Under the pieces are notes generated by a model that saw only the letters and a program-made list of their open reading frames with translations, was not told the origin of the DNA and did not search any database. From NCBI RefSeq assembly GCF_015704865.1, contig NZ_JADQTO010000012.1:191865-255864 (forward strand): 64,000 nt of DNA. The letters are read 5' to 3'. The position numbers and the translations under genes were made by a program. Each line of letters begins with the position of its first letter. Positions within the stretch are counted from its first letter, which is position 1. Shown here in pieces: positions 41,801 to 48,919 of the stretch. Source of the stretch: Actinoplanes aureus. GTDB taxonomy: Bacteria > Actinomycetota > Actinomycetes > Mycobacteriales > Micromonosporaceae.

Positions 41801-42829
41801 ATGTCGATATGGACAAGTGAACTCGCCGGGACCCTGCACCAGGAGAGCATCGACTCGGCGCTGCTGCGGGACAACCCGCTCGGAGATCCGCACGTCCGGC
41901 CGCTCTGGGTCTACACGCCGCCCGGCTACGAGCAGGGCGACACCCGCTACCCGAGCATCTACGTGATTCAGGGCTACTCCGGCCAGGTCACGATGTGGGC
42001 CAACAAGCAGCCGTTCCGGGACTCGTTCATCGAGAACACGGACCGGCTCTTCGCCGAGGAGCGGGCGCCGGGCTGCATCCTCGTCCTCGTGGACGCCTGG
42101 ACCGCCTACGGTGGCTCCCAGTTCGTCGACTCGCCGGGCACCGGGAAGTATCACTCGTACCTCTGCGACGAGGTAGTGCCCTGGGTGGACGCCCACTTCC
42201 GGACCATCGCCGACCGCGAGTCGCGGGCCATCTCCGGCAAGTCGTCCGGCGGGTTCGGCGCGATGATCACCCCGATGCTGCGGCCGGACCTGTTCGGCGC
42301 GCTCGCCACGCACGCCGGTGACGCGCTCTACGACTACATGTACCTCAACGACTTCGCCAAGGCGGTGCGGTCGCTGCGCGCCTACGACCACGACATCCAG
42401 GCCTGGTGGAAGGACTTCCGGTCGCGGGTCGCCTTCACCAAGGAGGAGGACATGTCGCTCGTGCTGCTGCTCGGCTGCACGGCCGCCTTCTCCGCCGACG
42501 AGGACGGTACGCCGCGGCTGCCCTTCGACCCGCGCTCCGGCCAGCTGATCCCGGAGATCTGGGAGAGGTGGCTGGCCTGGGACCCGATCCGCATGATCGA
42601 TCGGTACGCGGACGCGCTGCGTTCCCTGCGCGCGGCCTGGATCGACGCCGGAACCAGCGACGAATGGTTCCTCGACCTGGGCGCCGAGGCCTTCAAGGAC
42701 GGCCTGAAGCGGATCGGCGTCCCGGACGAGAAGATCGCCTTCGAGCTCTTCCCCGGCAAGCACGGCGGCATCGACTACCGCTACCCCCTCGCCGTGGCCT
42801 GGCTCTCCGAACGGCTGCGCCGCGACTGA
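41801..42829 (+). CDS. alpha/beta hydrolase, esterase D/enterochelin-esterase-like
   Basis: A 342-aa cytosolic hydrolase of the esterase (Esterase D / IroE-Fes-like) family. PLWVYTPPGYEQGDTRYPSI (residues about 34-53) and YVIQGYSGQ form the oxyanion region; the nucleophile is Ser148 in ISGKSSGGFGAM; an Asp near DAGTSDEWFLDLG and the His in FPGKHGGIDYRYP (about 324) complete the triad. No signal peptide. ATG at 41801. Natural substrates are unknown; thioesters, S-formylglutathione-like compounds or siderophore lactones are typical for the family. The gene is followed directly by a 41-bp minisatellite. Confidence 0.88.
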   Translation: MSIWTSELAGTLHQESIDSALLRDNPLGDPHVRPLWVYTPPGYEQGDTRYPSIYVIQGYSGQVTMWANKQPFRDSFIENTDRLFAEERAPGCILVLVDAWTAYGGSQFVDSPGTGKYHSYLCDEVVPWVDAHFRTIADRESRAISGKSSGGFGAMITPMLRPDLFGALATHAGDALYDYMYLNDFAKAVRSLRAYDHDIQAWWKDFRSRVAFTKEEDMSLVLLLGCTAAFSADEDGTPRLPFDPRSGQLIPEIWERWLAWDPIRMIDRYADALRSLRAAWIDAGTSDEWFLDLGAEAFKDGLKRIGVPDEKIAFELFPGKHGGIDYRYPLAVAWLSERLRRD

Positions 42830-42849
42830 GGAAACGGCACGCCGGAACG

Positions 42850-43276
42850 GGATGGCGGGCGTGGGGTGAGCGAGGGGTCAGCCGGGGGTGGCGACGGGAC
42901 CGGTGGGGTGAGCGACGGGTCAGCCGGGTGGAGATGGCGGCGTGGGGTGAGCGAGGGGGGTTAGCCGGGGTGAGGATGGCCGCCGTGGAGGAAGCGGGGG
43001 GTCAGCCGCAGTGGAGGTGGCGGGCGTGGAGTGAGCGAAGGGGGCAGCAGGGGTGGGGATGGCGGGCGGGGGGTGAGCGAATGGGATGGCCGGAGTCGGG
43101 ATGGTCGGCGTCGGGTGAGGGAAGGGCGCGCCGGGTGAGGGATGGCGGGGTGGAGTGAGCGACGGGTCAGCCGTGGCGGGGATCGTCGGCGTCGGCGGTG
43201 GGACGAGTGGGCCGGGGTGGGAACGGCGGGCGTGGTGCGCATGAGCGGGCGGGCCGAGTCGGGGTGGCCGGCGTGG
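42850..43276. repeat. minisatellite of about 10.4 units, 40-43 bases each
   Basis: Starts 20 bases past the esterase stop. Unit type, read in parts: GGATGGCGGGCGTGGGGTGA then GCGACGGGTCAGCCGGGGTGG. Units start near 42850, 42890, 42932, 42973, 43015, 43057, 43100, 43140, 43180, 43221 and 43263; they vary by substitutions and small indels, with GTGAGCGA and GGGTCAGCCG the most constant cores. The array ends where palindromic element copy C begins. Frame shifts between units argue against coding. Confidence 0.85.
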
Positions 43277-43355
43277 CTTGGCCCACGCTCAACGCTGTCT
43301 CAGCGGCCACCAGACAGCACCCACGTTGGGCTGGATAAGACCCTGACCGCGAAGG
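43277..43355 (-). repeat. palindromic intergenic element, copy C (left-truncated)
   Basis: Same orientation as copy B. It keeps CTTGGCCCACGCTCAACGC, the GCTGTCT/AGACAGC stem around CAGCGGCCACC, CACCCACGTTGGGC and GACCCTGACCGCGAAGG, but lacks the outer left arm present in A and B; at its left end stands the minisatellite. The bases right after it (TGCTAGA, where A and B have CTCTxTAGAG) supply the stop codon of the Nramp-like gene, so the element abuts the coding sequence. Confidence 0.85.
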
Positions 43356-43357
43356 TG

Positions 43358-44857
43358 CTAGAAGGTGACCAGCGGGTCGCCGAAGAAGTCGGCGATGAAG
43401 TTGATGAAGAAGAAGCCGAAGAACAGTACGTTCGCCGCCAGGAGTACGTAGTGCCATGGGCGGGGGCGGGCCGGTTTCGGCAGCTTGCTGTTCAGGTACA
43501 TCAGCATGAACGGGTAGATCAGCGCGCCCAGGTTGGACATGTTCGCGGACCACTGGACCAGGTTCACCGGGAGCGCCAGGTGCAGGATCACCGAGATCAC
43601 TACCAGCAGGAACAGCATGAACGGGAAGTAGAACCGGCGCGGGTCGCCCTCGATCAGCGCGCGCAGCTTCGGGCTGGTGGCGTGGCCGGCGTCGGTGGTC
43701 ACGCGGACCATCGCCTCGAAGATGCCGAGCTGGGTGCTGAACAGGATCAGCACACCCAGGATCAGCGCGATGTAGAACATGCCGCGGCCGTACTCGGCGT
43801 CCAGCACGGAGGCGACGAAGGTGGGCACGTCGGCGGTGGTGGGCCGGGTGCCGGAGACCTCCACCGCGTGTGCCATCAGGATGGTCGGCAGCAGCATGCC
43901 GATCATGGCGCCGATGAAGAAGACGCCCCACATGTCGACCAGCAGCAGGCGGTACCAGCGGCGCCAGCGGCTCTGGTTGGCCGCGTCGTCGGGGAAGGTC
44001 ACCCCGACGTCCAGCATCTTCTGCTGGGTGCCGCGCATGCCGGAGATGAAGCCGGTCCGGTAGCCCATCCCGTAACCCTTGTCGCGGTAGTGGCCCATCA
44101 CGTACCAGTTCAGGCCGGACGCCAGGGCGGTGAAGCCGGCCAGGCCGCCGAGCTGGGTCGCGGTGATGCCTTTCGGCGGGGCAGCGGGGGTGACGAACCC
44201 GCGGATGCCCTCCCACCACACGTTCCACGGCACCACGAACAGGTCGATCAGGATCAGAGCGATCAGGATCGTGCCGACCATCAGCCAGTTGGCCAGCTCC
44301 AGGGTGCGGCTGATCCGCCGGGCGAACGCGGTCAGCAGGAACACCACGATGAGCAGGGCGATCGCCCACAGCCGGGGCTCTTCGGCGCCGGCGGGAGCGA
44401 TCTCACCGTGCACCAGCGCGTACATGCCCTGGCCGGCGGACGCGGCCCAGCCGCCGGCGATGAACGCGAAGATCACGATGAAGACCGAGAGCGGCACCCA
44501 GAGCAGGTAGCCGGGCGGCACCCGGCCCCAGCCGACCACCGGGGTCTCGCCGGTGGCCAGTACGTACCGGGAGCACTCGACGTTGTAGAAGGTCTGCAGC
44601 ACCGCGGAGACCAGGATGACCCAGCCGACGCCGACGAAACCGTACTGGCCGACGGCCTGTGGGCCGAGCAGCCACTCGCCGCTGCCGATCGAGATGCCGA
44701 GTGCGATGAGGCTGGGGCCGACCACGTACATGAACAGCTGGCGGGGGCCGATTCGGTCGATCTTGAAGACCTGCTCCGGCTCGGGCAGGTCGTCGAGCGC
44801 CAGGTCCGGGCGGCTGCGACCGAGCGGGTACGAGCGGGCGGCGGTTTCCTGATCCAT
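43358..44857 (-). CDS. Nramp-related membrane transporter
   Basis: A 499-aa integral membrane protein with about 11-12 helices, related to the Nramp family (LeuT fold). The first helix reads MYVVGPSLIALGISIGSGEW with GSGEW where metal-transporting Nramp proteins have DPGN, and no MPH motif is seen at helix 6 (ALASGLNWYVMGHYRDKGYG). It thus belongs to the divergent branch with altered substrate sites; metal transport should not be assumed. Other segments: YLLWVPLSVFIVIFAFIAGG, IALLIVVFLLTAFARRI, MFYIALILGVLILFSTQLGI and FPFMLFLLVVISVILHLAL. ATG at 44857, with GGAGG close upstream. It stands alone. Confidence 0.85.
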   Translation of the reverse strand: MDQETAARSYPLGRSRPDLALDDLPEPEQVFKIDRIGPRQLFMYVVGPSLIALGISIGSGEWLLGPQAVGQYGFVGVGWVILVSAVLQTFYNVECSRYVLATGETPVVGWGRVPPGYLLWVPLSVFIVIFAFIAGGWAASAGQGMYALVHGEIAPAGAEEPRLWAIALLIVVFLLTAFARRISRTLELANWLMVGTILIALILIDLFVVPWNVWWEGIRGFVTPAAPPKGITATQLGGLAGFTALASGLNWYVMGHYRDKGYGMGYRTGFISGMRGTQQKMLDVGVTFPDDAANQSRWRRWYRLLLVDMWGVFFIGAMIGMLLPTILMAHAVEVSGTRPTTADVPTFVASVLDAEYGRGMFYIALILGVLILFSTQLGIFEAMVRVTTDAGHATSPKLRALIEGDPRRFYFPFMLFLLVVISVILHLALPVNLVQWSANMSNLGALIYPFMLMYLNSKLPKPARPRPWHYVLLAANVLFFGFFFINFIADFFGDPLVTF

Positions 44858-44970
44858 GCGGCGCCTCCTCGGTGGGAACCCCGAGCCCTCAATCTGGCCC
44901 TCCCCTTGCGGCGCGGCAAGGCGGTCCGCGATTCGGTGCGTGATCTGGAAATCTGATCGACATCAGTCAA

Positions 44971-45558
44971 TTAGTCCCGGCTGCGGGAAGCGAGCAGGCG
45001 CACGGTGGCCGGGGTCATCGGCCGCCAGCGGTCCCGGCCCTGGCGGTCGGGTCCGCAGATCACCAGCACGTTCTGCTCGGTGCGGCCGATCGCCCCGTTC
45101 GGTGCACACCGGCGTCCGATCCGGGCGCCCTTCTGGGCCGCGACGCGTGGACCGCGGGCCGCGGCGCCTGGAGCGCGGGCTGCGACGCGTGGAGCGTGCA
45201 ACGTGGCGCCTGGACCGTGGGCGGCGAGGCCTGGGGCGTGGGCGGCGAGGCCTGGGGCGTGGGCGGCGAGGCCTGGGGCGTGGGCGGCGAGGCCTGGGGC
45301 CTGGGCCGCGGCACCTGGGGCGTGGGCGGCGAGGCCTGGAGCCCGGGCCGCGGCGCCTGGAGCGTGGGCCGGGAGGCCTGGAGCGCGGGCCGCGACGCCT
45401 GCAGCGTTGGCCGCGACGTGTGGACCGTCGGCCGCGACGCCTGGAGCGACGTCGGTCGCGGCTGGAGAGCGGACGCCCGGGAGCGTGGCGACGCCCGCCA
45501 GGCCGCAGCAGAGCAGAAGCGCGACGGCGAGAAGCCTCCGGGCCCGGGGAGTGCTCAC
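44971..45558 (-). CDS. secreted heptapeptide-repeat protein
   Basis: A 195-aa exported protein that I cannot assign to a family. GTG at 45558 begins a signal peptide (ARRLLAVALLLCCGLAGVAT). Residues about 35-145 are about 15 heptads of type A-x-A-P-G-x-A, with four identical AHAPGLA units in a row and variants such as ARAPGAA and ANAAGVA. The C-terminal 50 residues hold two cysteines, RRCAPNGAIGRTEQNVLVIC then GPDRQGRDRWRPM, a small disulfide motif that I recall from other actinobacterial exported proteins. The repeat region is encoded by 21-base units. Role is unknown; wall or surface spacer is a guess. Confidence 0.7.
   Translation of the reverse strand: MSTPRARRLLAVALLLCCGLAGVATLPGVRSPAATDVAPGVAADGPHVAANAAGVAARAPGLPAHAPGAAARAPGLAAHAPGAAAQAPGLAAHAPGLAAHAPGLAAHAPGLAAHGPGATLHAPRVAARAPGAAARGPRVAAQKGARIGRRCAPNGAIGRTEQNVLVICGPDRQGRDRWRPMTPATVRLLASRSRD
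45217..45300 (-). repeat. four perfect 21-bp tandem units inside the heptapeptide-repeat gene
   Basis: GTGGGCGGCGAGGCCTGGGG plus C, repeated exactly at 45217, 45238, 45259 and 45280; diverged units extend the array from about 45130 to 45450. Identity at the DNA level of the central units, including third positions, indicates recent expansion. Confidence 0.9.
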
Positions 45559-45723
45559 CTGACCACTTTCGTCAACGCTGCGTGGCCGCGTCGATGCTGG
45601 GAGTGTGCCAAACCGTCTCCCGGATTTGAGCCGTCTCACATCGTCGAGCCGCCGTGGCCCGCTCGGCGTACTCCAACGTGAGGGTGCGGGCTCGCCCCGC
45701 ACCCATCGCGGAAGGACAGCGAC

Positions 45724-45873
45724 ATGCGACAGCGCAAACGCGGCAGCGCCGAACAGCGGGCCATTCGCGACACGGCGCTGCGGGAGGCCTGGCCCTACAC
45801 CGACGCCCGCGCCAACTACGACTTCGCGGACTGGGCGCGCACCGCGCAGGCCCGGGGACGGGAGGCCGCCTGA
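45724..45873 (+). CDS. small 49-aa protein
   Basis: A short gene with GGAAGGA eight bases before its ATG at 45724. The product MRQRKRGSAEQRAIRDTALR ... ends ARTAQARGREAA; the middle EAWPYTDARANYDFADWART is aromatic-rich and looks folded rather than random. I recognise no family. Its stop overlaps the ATG of the next small gene (TGATG at 45871-45875), strongly suggesting both are real and coupled. Upstream, 45559-45723 is a divergent promoter region shared with the heptapeptide-repeat gene. A hairpin ends the unit at 46076. Confidence 0.65.
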   Translation: MRQRKRGSAEQRAIRDTALREAWPYTDARANYDFADWARTAQARGREAA

Positions 45874-46052
45874 TGGCCGCGACGGCAGCGGACGTGCTGG
45901 AGGTCCGCCATCATGACGACCGTGTCACCCGCTACGAGCGCGTGACGTACTGCGCGTGGCGCGACGGGGTGACCGTCTACCGCGACGGCGAGGAGATCGC
46001 TCGCCATGACGACGTCCTGCAAACCCAGGCGTTGAATCTGGCAGCGGTCTGA
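45873..46052 (+). CDS. small 59-aa protein
   Basis: The second gene of a two-gene unit. MAATAADVLEVRHHDDRVTR then YERVTYCAWRDGVTVYRDGE and EIARHDDVLQTQALNLAAV: a pattern of alternating charged and hydrophobic residues suggesting a small beta structure with one Cys. No family is recognised. Its ATG overlaps the previous stop by one base. Followed 24 bases later by a terminator hairpin. Confidence 0.65.
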   Translation: MAATAADVLEVRHHDDRVTRYERVTYCAWRDGVTVYRDGEEIARHDDVLQTQALNLAAV

Positions 46053-46075
46053 CGCATCAGCCCGGAAACGGCGCT

Positions 46076-46101
46076 GCGGCCCGGGGTCGTGCCCGGGCCG
46101 C
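46076..46101 (+). terminator. terminator of the small-gene pair
   Basis: A perfect 10-base stem GCGGCCCGGG (46076-46085) and CCCGGGCCGC (46092-46101) with a 6-base loop, between convergent genes; it can serve both directions. Confidence 0.75.
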
Positions 46102-46136
46102 CGCGGAGTGTTCGGGGACTTTGCGTGGGCGTACGC

Positions 46137-46751
46137 CTAAAGGTTTTTCATCAGGTCTTCGAAGCTGGCCGTGAGCGCGAAGGGGTCCGTCACCGTGACC
46201 GGCTCGCGGCGGTCGATCTCGCGGGCCAGCTCGGCCGCGGCGCGGTCGATGCGGCCGCGCAGCGGGCCCTCGACGGAGTTGGCGCCCCAGTCGTCGCTGG
46301 CGGCGAAGACGCCGGTCGGGATGATCGCGGCCCGCAGGTACGAAAACAGCGGGCGCAGTGCGTGTTCCAGGACCAGCGAGTGGCGTGCCGTGCCGGCGGT
46401 GGCCGCCAGCAGGACCGGCTTGTCCACCAGGGCGTCGTTGTCCAGGACGTCGAAGAAGGACTTGAACAGGCCGCTGTAGCCGGCGCTGAACACCGGGGTG
46501 ACCACGATCAGGCCGTCAGCGGCGGTGACCGCCTCCTGGGCCTGCTTCAACGATGCCGGCGGGAAGCCGGTCAGCATGTGGTCGGTGATCTCGTGGGCCA
46601 GGTCGCGCAGTTCGATGACCTGGGCATCCAGGGTGACGCCGAGCTGGGCGGCGGCCCGGCCCGCCGCCGCGGACAGCTGGTCCGCGAGCAGGCGGGTCGA
46701 GGACGGCTGGCTCAGGCCCGCGCTGATGACGACGAGCTTGCGCTGTTTCAT
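46137..46751 (-). CDS. NAD(P)H-dependent FMN reductase (CE1759-type)
   Basis: A 204-aa flavodoxin-like reductase. KLVVISAGLSQPSSTRLLAD (residues 5-24) binds the FMN phosphate, ADGLIVVTPVFSAGYSGLFK (about 78-97) is the NADPH_dep_FMN_red signature, and LLAATAGTARHSLVLEHALR follows. It should supply reduced FMN to the flavin-dependent monooxygenase encoded just upstream; the ATG overlaps that gene's stop (46748-46751). The reductase/LLM pair corresponds to the CE1759/CE1758 type of corynebacteria. Confidence 0.92.
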   Translation of the reverse strand: MKQRKLVVISAGLSQPSSTRLLADQLSAAAGRAAAQLGVTLDAQVIELRDLAHEITDHMLTGFPPASLKQAQEAVTAADGLIVVTPVFSAGYSGLFKSFFDVLDNDALVDKPVLLAATAGTARHSLVLEHALRPLFSYLRAAIIPTGVFAASDDWGANSVEGPLRGRIDRAAAELAREIDRREPVTVTDPFALTASFEDLMKNL

Positions 46752-47842
46752 GCCTGGACCTCTTCCTTGATGTTCTTCGACGCCAGCAGGGACCGGTGGG
46801 TCGGCGCGTCCGGCACGTGGGCCGGCTTCAGCGCGGCGAACTCCTTGCGCAGGACCGGGACGACCTCGGCGCCGAGCAGGTCGAGCTGCTCGAGGACGGT
46901 CTTGAGCGGCAGGCCGGCGTGGTCCATCAGGAACAGCTGGCGCTGGTAGTCGCCGACGTAGTCACGGAAGCCGAGGGTACGGTCGATGACCTGCTGCGGG
47001 CTGCCGACGGTCAGCGGGGTCTCCCGGGTGAAGTCCTCGAGGGACGGGCCGTGGCCGTAGACCGGGGCGTTGTCGAAGTACGGGCGGAATTCGTTGACCG
47101 CGTCCTGGCTGTTCTTGCGCATGAACACCTGGCCGCCGAGCCCGACGATGGCCTGGTCGGCGGAGCCGTGGCCGTAGTGCTCGAAGCGCTGGCGGTAGAG
47201 CTGGACCATGCGCTGGGTGTGCGAGGCCGGCCAGAAGATGTGGTTCGCGAAGAAGCCGTCGCCGTAGTAGGCGGCCTGCTCGGCGATCTCCGGGCTGCGG
47301 ATCGAGCCGTGCCAGACGAACGGCGGGATTTCGTCGAGCGGGCGCGGCGTGGAGGTGAAGCTCTGCAGCGGGGTGCGGAACTTGCCCTGCCAGTCGACGA
47401 CGTGCTCACGCCACAGCTTGTGCAGCAGCGAGTAGTTCTCGATCGCCAGCGGGATGCCGGCGCGGATGTCCTTGCCGAACCACGGGTAGACCGGGCCGGT
47501 GTTGCCGCGGCCGAGCATCAGGTCGACGCGGCCGTCGGCGAGGTGCTGGAGCATCGCGAAGTCCTCGGCGATCTTCACCGGGTCGTTGGTGGTGATCAGC
47601 GTGGTCGCGGTGCTGAGCTGCAGCGTGCTGGTCTGCGCGGCGATGTACGCGAGCGTGGTGGTCGGCGAGGACGAGAAGAACGGCTCGTTGTGGTGCTCGC
47701 CGAGCGCGAAGACGTCGAGACCGGCCTCCTCCGCGTGCTTCGCGATGGTGACGATGTTCTTGATGCGCTCGGCCTCGGTCGGGGTCCGGCCGGTGGTGGG
47801 GTCGGTGGTGATGTCGCTGACGCTGAAGATGCCGAACTGCAT
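46748..47842 (-). CDS. LLM class flavin-dependent oxidoreductase (CE1758-type)
   Basis: A 364-aa TIM-barrel monooxygenase of the bacterial luciferase family. MQFGIFSVSDITTD, HAEEAGLDVFALGEHHNEPF (residues about 36-55), TSTLQLSTATTLITTNDPVK and the DGRVDLMLGRGNTGPVYPWF segment are typical. It uses reduced FMN and O2 to oxidise an unknown organic substrate. ATG at 47842 is preceded by AGGAG nine bases upstream. It is the first gene of the unit with the FMN reductase. A LysR gene lies behind it on the same strand, separated by a long inverted repeat. Confidence 0.93.
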   Translation of the reverse strand: MQFGIFSVSDITTDPTTGRTPTEAERIKNIVTIAKHAEEAGLDVFALGEHHNEPFFSSSPTTTLAYIAAQTSTLQLSTATTLITTNDPVKIAEDFAMLQHLADGRVDLMLGRGNTGPVYPWFGKDIRAGIPLAIENYSLLHKLWREHVVDWQGKFRTPLQSFTSTPRPLDEIPPFVWHGSIRSPEIAEQAAYYGDGFFANHIFWPASHTQRMVQLYRQRFEHYGHGSADQAIVGLGGQVFMRKNSQDAVNEFRPYFDNAPVYGHGPSLEDFTRETPLTVGSPQQVIDRTLGFRDYVGDYQRQLFLMDHAGLPLKTVLEQLDLLGAEVVPVLRKEFAALKPAHVPDAPTHRSLLASKNIKEEVQA

Positions 47843-47893
47843 GACCCGCTCCTGGACTATCCGGCCGGGGCTCTGACGTCCCGGACTGCCCTG

Positions 47894-47940
47894 CACAACT
47901 TCCTTGACGGGGAAACTATTTCAGATTCAAAGAAGTTGTG
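47894..47940 (-). promoter_or_regulatory. 14-bp inverted repeat between LysR and LLM genes
   Basis: CACAACTTCCTTGA (47894-47907) and TCAAAGAAGTTGTG (47927-47940), one mismatch, around a 19-base AT-rich spacer. It covers the LysR stop codon and lies 52 bases before the LLM start. It could be a LysR terminator, or an operator flanking the promoter of the oxidoreductase operon, since the spacer is the most AT-rich patch here. Confidence 0.6.
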
Positions 47941-48847
47941 CTGCGGCGGGGGTCACACCGGCCGTCGCGATCCGGCGGAGACTGTCCAGGACGGTGCGGA
48001 CCGCTGCCCGGTGCAGGTTCTCCGGGCGGGTGAGCACGTCGATGTAGCGGCCGGCGCGCAGGTCGGCCAGCGGCCGGAGGACGATGCCCGGGCTGGGCAC
48101 GGTCGTGTAGACCGGCAGCAGCGCGAGCGCGGCGCCCGCGGCGACGACGGAGGCGGCGACGGTGAACTCGTTGATCCGGTGGGTGATGGCGAGCGGTCGC
48201 CCGGCCGCAGCGGCGATCGCCGTGAGGATGCCCTCCAGGGGGAATCCGTCGTGCACGCTGATCCACGGTTCGGTGCTGACGTCGGCCGCGGTGACCTGGG
48301 ACTTCGCGGCGAGCGGATGGGTGGCGGGCATGGCGACGTGGAGCGGTTCGTGCACCAGCGGGACGACGGTGACCCGGTCGGCCGGCCAGGGTGGGCTGTG
48401 CGCCAGCCGGTGCGCCAGGACCAGGTCGTAGTCGGCGACCAGGCCGGGGAAGTCGGCGTGCGCCACGTCGGCGTCGGAGCAGCGGACCGGCGGGCCGCCG
48501 GTGGACGCCAGGTGCCGGAGCAGCGGCGGGAAGTAGGTCAGCCCGGCGCTGTGGAAGGCGGACACGGTGACGGGTACGCCCGGGTCGTCGAGGTAGGCAT
48601 CGACGATCCGATTCGCCCGATCCAGGGCGGTCGACACCTCGATCGCGACGCCGGCGAGGGCCCGGCCGGCGTCGGTGAGCGCGAGGCGGCGGCCCCGTAG
48701 TTCGGTCAGTGGCACCCGCGCGGACCGCTGCAACGCCTTCAACTGCTGGGACACCGCTGACGGGGTGATGTGCAGGGCGCGGGCGACCGCCGCGACGCTG
48801 CCCCGGTCGCCGAGTTCGCGCAGGAGTCGCAGGTGATGCAGATCCAT
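47927..48847 (-). CDS. LysR family transcriptional regulator
   Basis: A 306-aa regulator. The N-terminal winged helix MDLHHLRLLRELGDRGSVAA, VARALHITPSAVSQQLKALQ is complete; the effector domain (about 90-295) has VTVSAFHSAGLTYFPPLLRH and VVAAGAALALLPVY. It belongs to the actinobacterial LysR group controlling divergent exporters. It is divergent from the EamA transporter 72 bases away, its most likely target; the repeated CTACATC in that gap (about 48850 and 48890) is a candidate site. ATG at 48847. Confidence 0.92.
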   Translation of the reverse strand: MDLHHLRLLRELGDRGSVAAVARALHITPSAVSQQLKALQRSARVPLTELRGRRLALTDAGRALAGVAIEVSTALDRANRIVDAYLDDPGVPVTVSAFHSAGLTYFPPLLRHLASTGGPPVRCSDADVAHADFPGLVADYDLVLAHRLAHSPPWPADRVTVVPLVHEPLHVAMPATHPLAAKSQVTAADVSTEPWISVHDGFPLEGILTAIAAAAGRPLAITHRINEFTVAASVVAAGAALALLPVYTTVPSPGIVLRPLADLRAGRYIDVLTRPENLHRAAVRTVLDSLRRIATAGVTPAAAQLL

Positions 48848-48919
48848 AAGGCCTCACTACATCGTTGATTCAGAGGTTGCTGTCTTGTCTACATCATCGG
48901 CACGGCCAAGGCTGGCCCC

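Noticed and set aside
42850..43158. Minisatellite read as a coding 14-residue repeat protein (RAWGERGVSRGW type)
   Set aside because: Unit lengths of 40-43 bases shift the frame, and the frame begins inside the esterase gene without its own start site.
43142..44956. 604-codon plus-strand frame over the Nramp-like gene
   Set aside because: His/Gln/Val/Asp-rich antisense shadow of a membrane protein gene, without motif.
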